From positions 1 through 38,600 of the IMG/VR virus record IMGVR_UViG_3300017963_000465: a stretch of 38,600 nt of DNA; one strand, written 5' to 3'. The stretch's first letter is position 1, and each line of letters opens with the position of its first letter. The DNA is from a virus. Position numbers and translations under genes: made by a program. Shown in pieces: positions 37,973-38,600 of the stretch. The notes beneath the pieces were generated by a model, which was not told where the DNA came from, did not search any database, and was given only the letters and a program-made list of their open reading frames with translations.

Positions 37973-38292
37973 CCGTCGTCTCCTCGGATAGAACCGCGCG
38001 ACCGTGGACGCACGCCTTGGAAGCGGACAATCGCTTCACCGTTGTCCGCACGAATAAACACCACACCGTCCAGCGGGAGAAACCTACCGTTCTCGAAGCC
38101 CATCATGAGATGTGCGATGGGAATAAGTACGCGCTCATTACTCTCGAGAAACTCCATACCGACTCCCTTGGAGTACCCGAGGAAAGCCTTCTTACAGGCC
38201 CCCTCGCCAAGAGCCGCTTGGTCCCTGGGATCAACCGCGAACACGAAGCCATCCCCCTTGCAAGACACCCTGACCCGGATCCCCTTCTCCAT
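37969..38292 (-). CDS. Small protein, unknown (107 aa)
   Basis: The ATG at 38292 follows GAGGAGACGAACGG and a full promoter. The protein is a mixed alpha/beta fold: IRVRVSCKGDGFVFAVDPRD, a helix with GACKKAFLGYSKGVGMEFL, then RVLIPIAHLMMGFENGRFL and a final strand GEAIVRFQGVRPR. The end sits under the ribosome-binding region of the lipoprotein gene (ATGA overlap). Not recognised. Confidence 0.65.
   Translation of the reverse strand: MEKGIRVRVSCKGDGFVFAVDPRDQAALGEGACKKAFLGYSKGVGMEFLESNERVLIPIAHLMMGFENGRFLPLDGVVFIRADNGEAIVRFQGVRPRSRGSIRGDDG
37970..37994 (-). repeat. Duplicated leader, copy 1 (lipoprotein gene)
   Basis: Reading toward the ATG, this 25-base segment (GTTCTATCCGAGGAGACGACGG then ATG in pieces) matches the leader of the upstream gene with only one inserted base. 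Here it also encodes the last residues of the upstream protein. It carries the Shine-Dalgarno. Confidence 0.75.
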
Positions 38293-38315
38293 CCGTTCGT
38301 CTCCTCGGATAGAAC
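38290..38315 (-). repeat. Duplicated leader, copy 2 (107-aa gene)
   Basis: This is the second copy of the GTTCTATCCGAGGAGACGA leader, here non-coding, between the promoter and the ATG at 38292. It has one extra A compared with copy 1. The shared sequence suggests that one gene start was copied from the other, or that the leader is a common translation enhancer. Confidence 0.75.
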
Positions 38316-38345
38316 TACACGCCCGAAGGCGCCTGTACTACGAGT

Positions 38346-38374
38346 AGGCTAATAGGTCGCCGCAGGATTGTCAA
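38346..38374 (-). promoter_or_regulatory. Sigma-70-like promoter for the 38292 to 36131 gene run
   Basis: TTGACA (38369-38374) is a perfect -35, and TAGCCT (38346-38351) lies 17 bases downstream as a moderate -10. The ATG follows about 55 bases later. This is the clearest promoter in the window and suggests that the small-gene block is transcribed early or independently by the host polymerase. Confidence 0.65.
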
Positions 38375-38458
38375 GCGGAAAAGCGGCCCTTCAACGAACA
38401 AGCCCCCGTCTCCTCTTCCTCACCACGCTAGGCGGAATATCGCAAGGACCAAAAACGG

Positions 38459-38486
38459 AAAAAGGCGCCCCGGAGAGGGGCGCCTT
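38459..38486 (-). terminator. Rho-independent terminator
   Basis: On the minus strand a perfect 10-bp GC-rich stem (AAGGCGCCCC / GGGGCGCCTT, 5-base loop) is followed by TTTTT. It ends the transcript of the truncated duplicate gene at the right edge and insulates the promoter at 38346. Confidence 0.85.
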
Positions 38487-38539
38487 ACGGCTCATATCGG
38501 CCGGAACGAAAACCGGGCCTCGCCCGGTAGTCCGCGCGC

Positions 38540-38600
38540 TTACAGGTTCTGCACGCGAAGAGCTCTCCCTGTGGTATCGTCATAGTAGCCCAGCGCGACC
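38540..38600 (-). CDS. Partial paralogue of the 37127 gene (C-terminus only)
   Basis: Twenty codons read in from the window edge to a TAA at 38540. The product VALGYYDDTTGRALRVQNL is the same as residues of the 120-aa protein at 37127-37489 up to RALRV, then ends in QNL. In that gene the protein runs on for another 70 residues. At DNA level 50 bases match with a single difference. This is a recent duplication that keeps only the N-terminal half, or has a different end. Confidence 0.75.
   Translation of the reverse strand, partial: VALGYYDDTTGRALRVQNL

Noticed and set aside
1-38600. CRISPR array, IS element or attachment site
   Set aside because: No regularly spaced repeats, no transposase and no paired att-like repeats were seen. 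The tRNA genes are complete or remnants without a flanking integrase.

Overview
The window is virion-gene territory from a GC-rich tailed phage (or prophage) with a contractile-tail (myovirus) particle. The evidence is a tail sheath, two tail-tube paralogues, a 1562-residue tape measure, and a gpD/gpV/gpW/gpJ-type hub, spike and wedge set. No integrase, replication, capsid or terminase gene is visible. The host cannot be named. A lipobox protein near the right edge and strong Shine-Dalgarno sites fit a bacterial, probably diderm, host. A 1562-residue tape measure implies a tail of roughly 230 nm, so the phage is probably large.

Layout, reading the minus strand from right to left. Positions 32429 to 27534 hold head-tail connector (neck) candidates. 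Then come a Lys/Pro-tailed protein (27517), the sheath (27093), a small structural protein, two tube proteins, a 91-residue basic protein, a zinc/ribbon-helix-helix protein with its own promoter, and a small protein. A gp26-like tail assembly chaperone follows, with a -1 slippery heptamer. Next are a LAGLIDADG homing endonuclease, the tape measure, a LysM baseplate protein, hub, spike, two very low-charge proteins, gp25-like and J-like wedge proteins, and a run of fibre and receptor-side genes that includes a patatin-like phospholipase. Genes are packed with ATGA-type overlaps, so this is essentially one translationally coupled late operon.

The divergent region 32430-34192 carries a tRNA island with an HNH homing endonuclease: a deformed tRNA-Tyr-like gene, tRNA-Ser(CGA), tRNA-His(GTG), two paralogous tRNAs whose anticodon loop has C33 instead of U33, a 5' half-tRNA remnant and a tRNA with anticodon TAA.

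The right-hand block 34254-38600 holds smaller genes on both strands. The most interesting are three neighbouring proteins: two HExxH metalloprotease paralogues and one winged-helix-like protein. All three begin with the same short amphipathic segment ending in Leu-x-Glu-Ala. This looks like a T4-type capsid-targeting sequence cut by a prohead protease, so they may be packaged and possibly injected proteins. A lipoprotein, a one-TM microprotein, a zinc ribbon and a recently duplicated small gene (second copy cut by the window end) complete the block.

Strongest points for follow-up are the putative capsid-targeted metalloproteases, the programmed -1 frameshift, the homing endonuclease flanked by a near-copy of the tape-measure start, the C33 tRNAs, and the virion-operon patatin.
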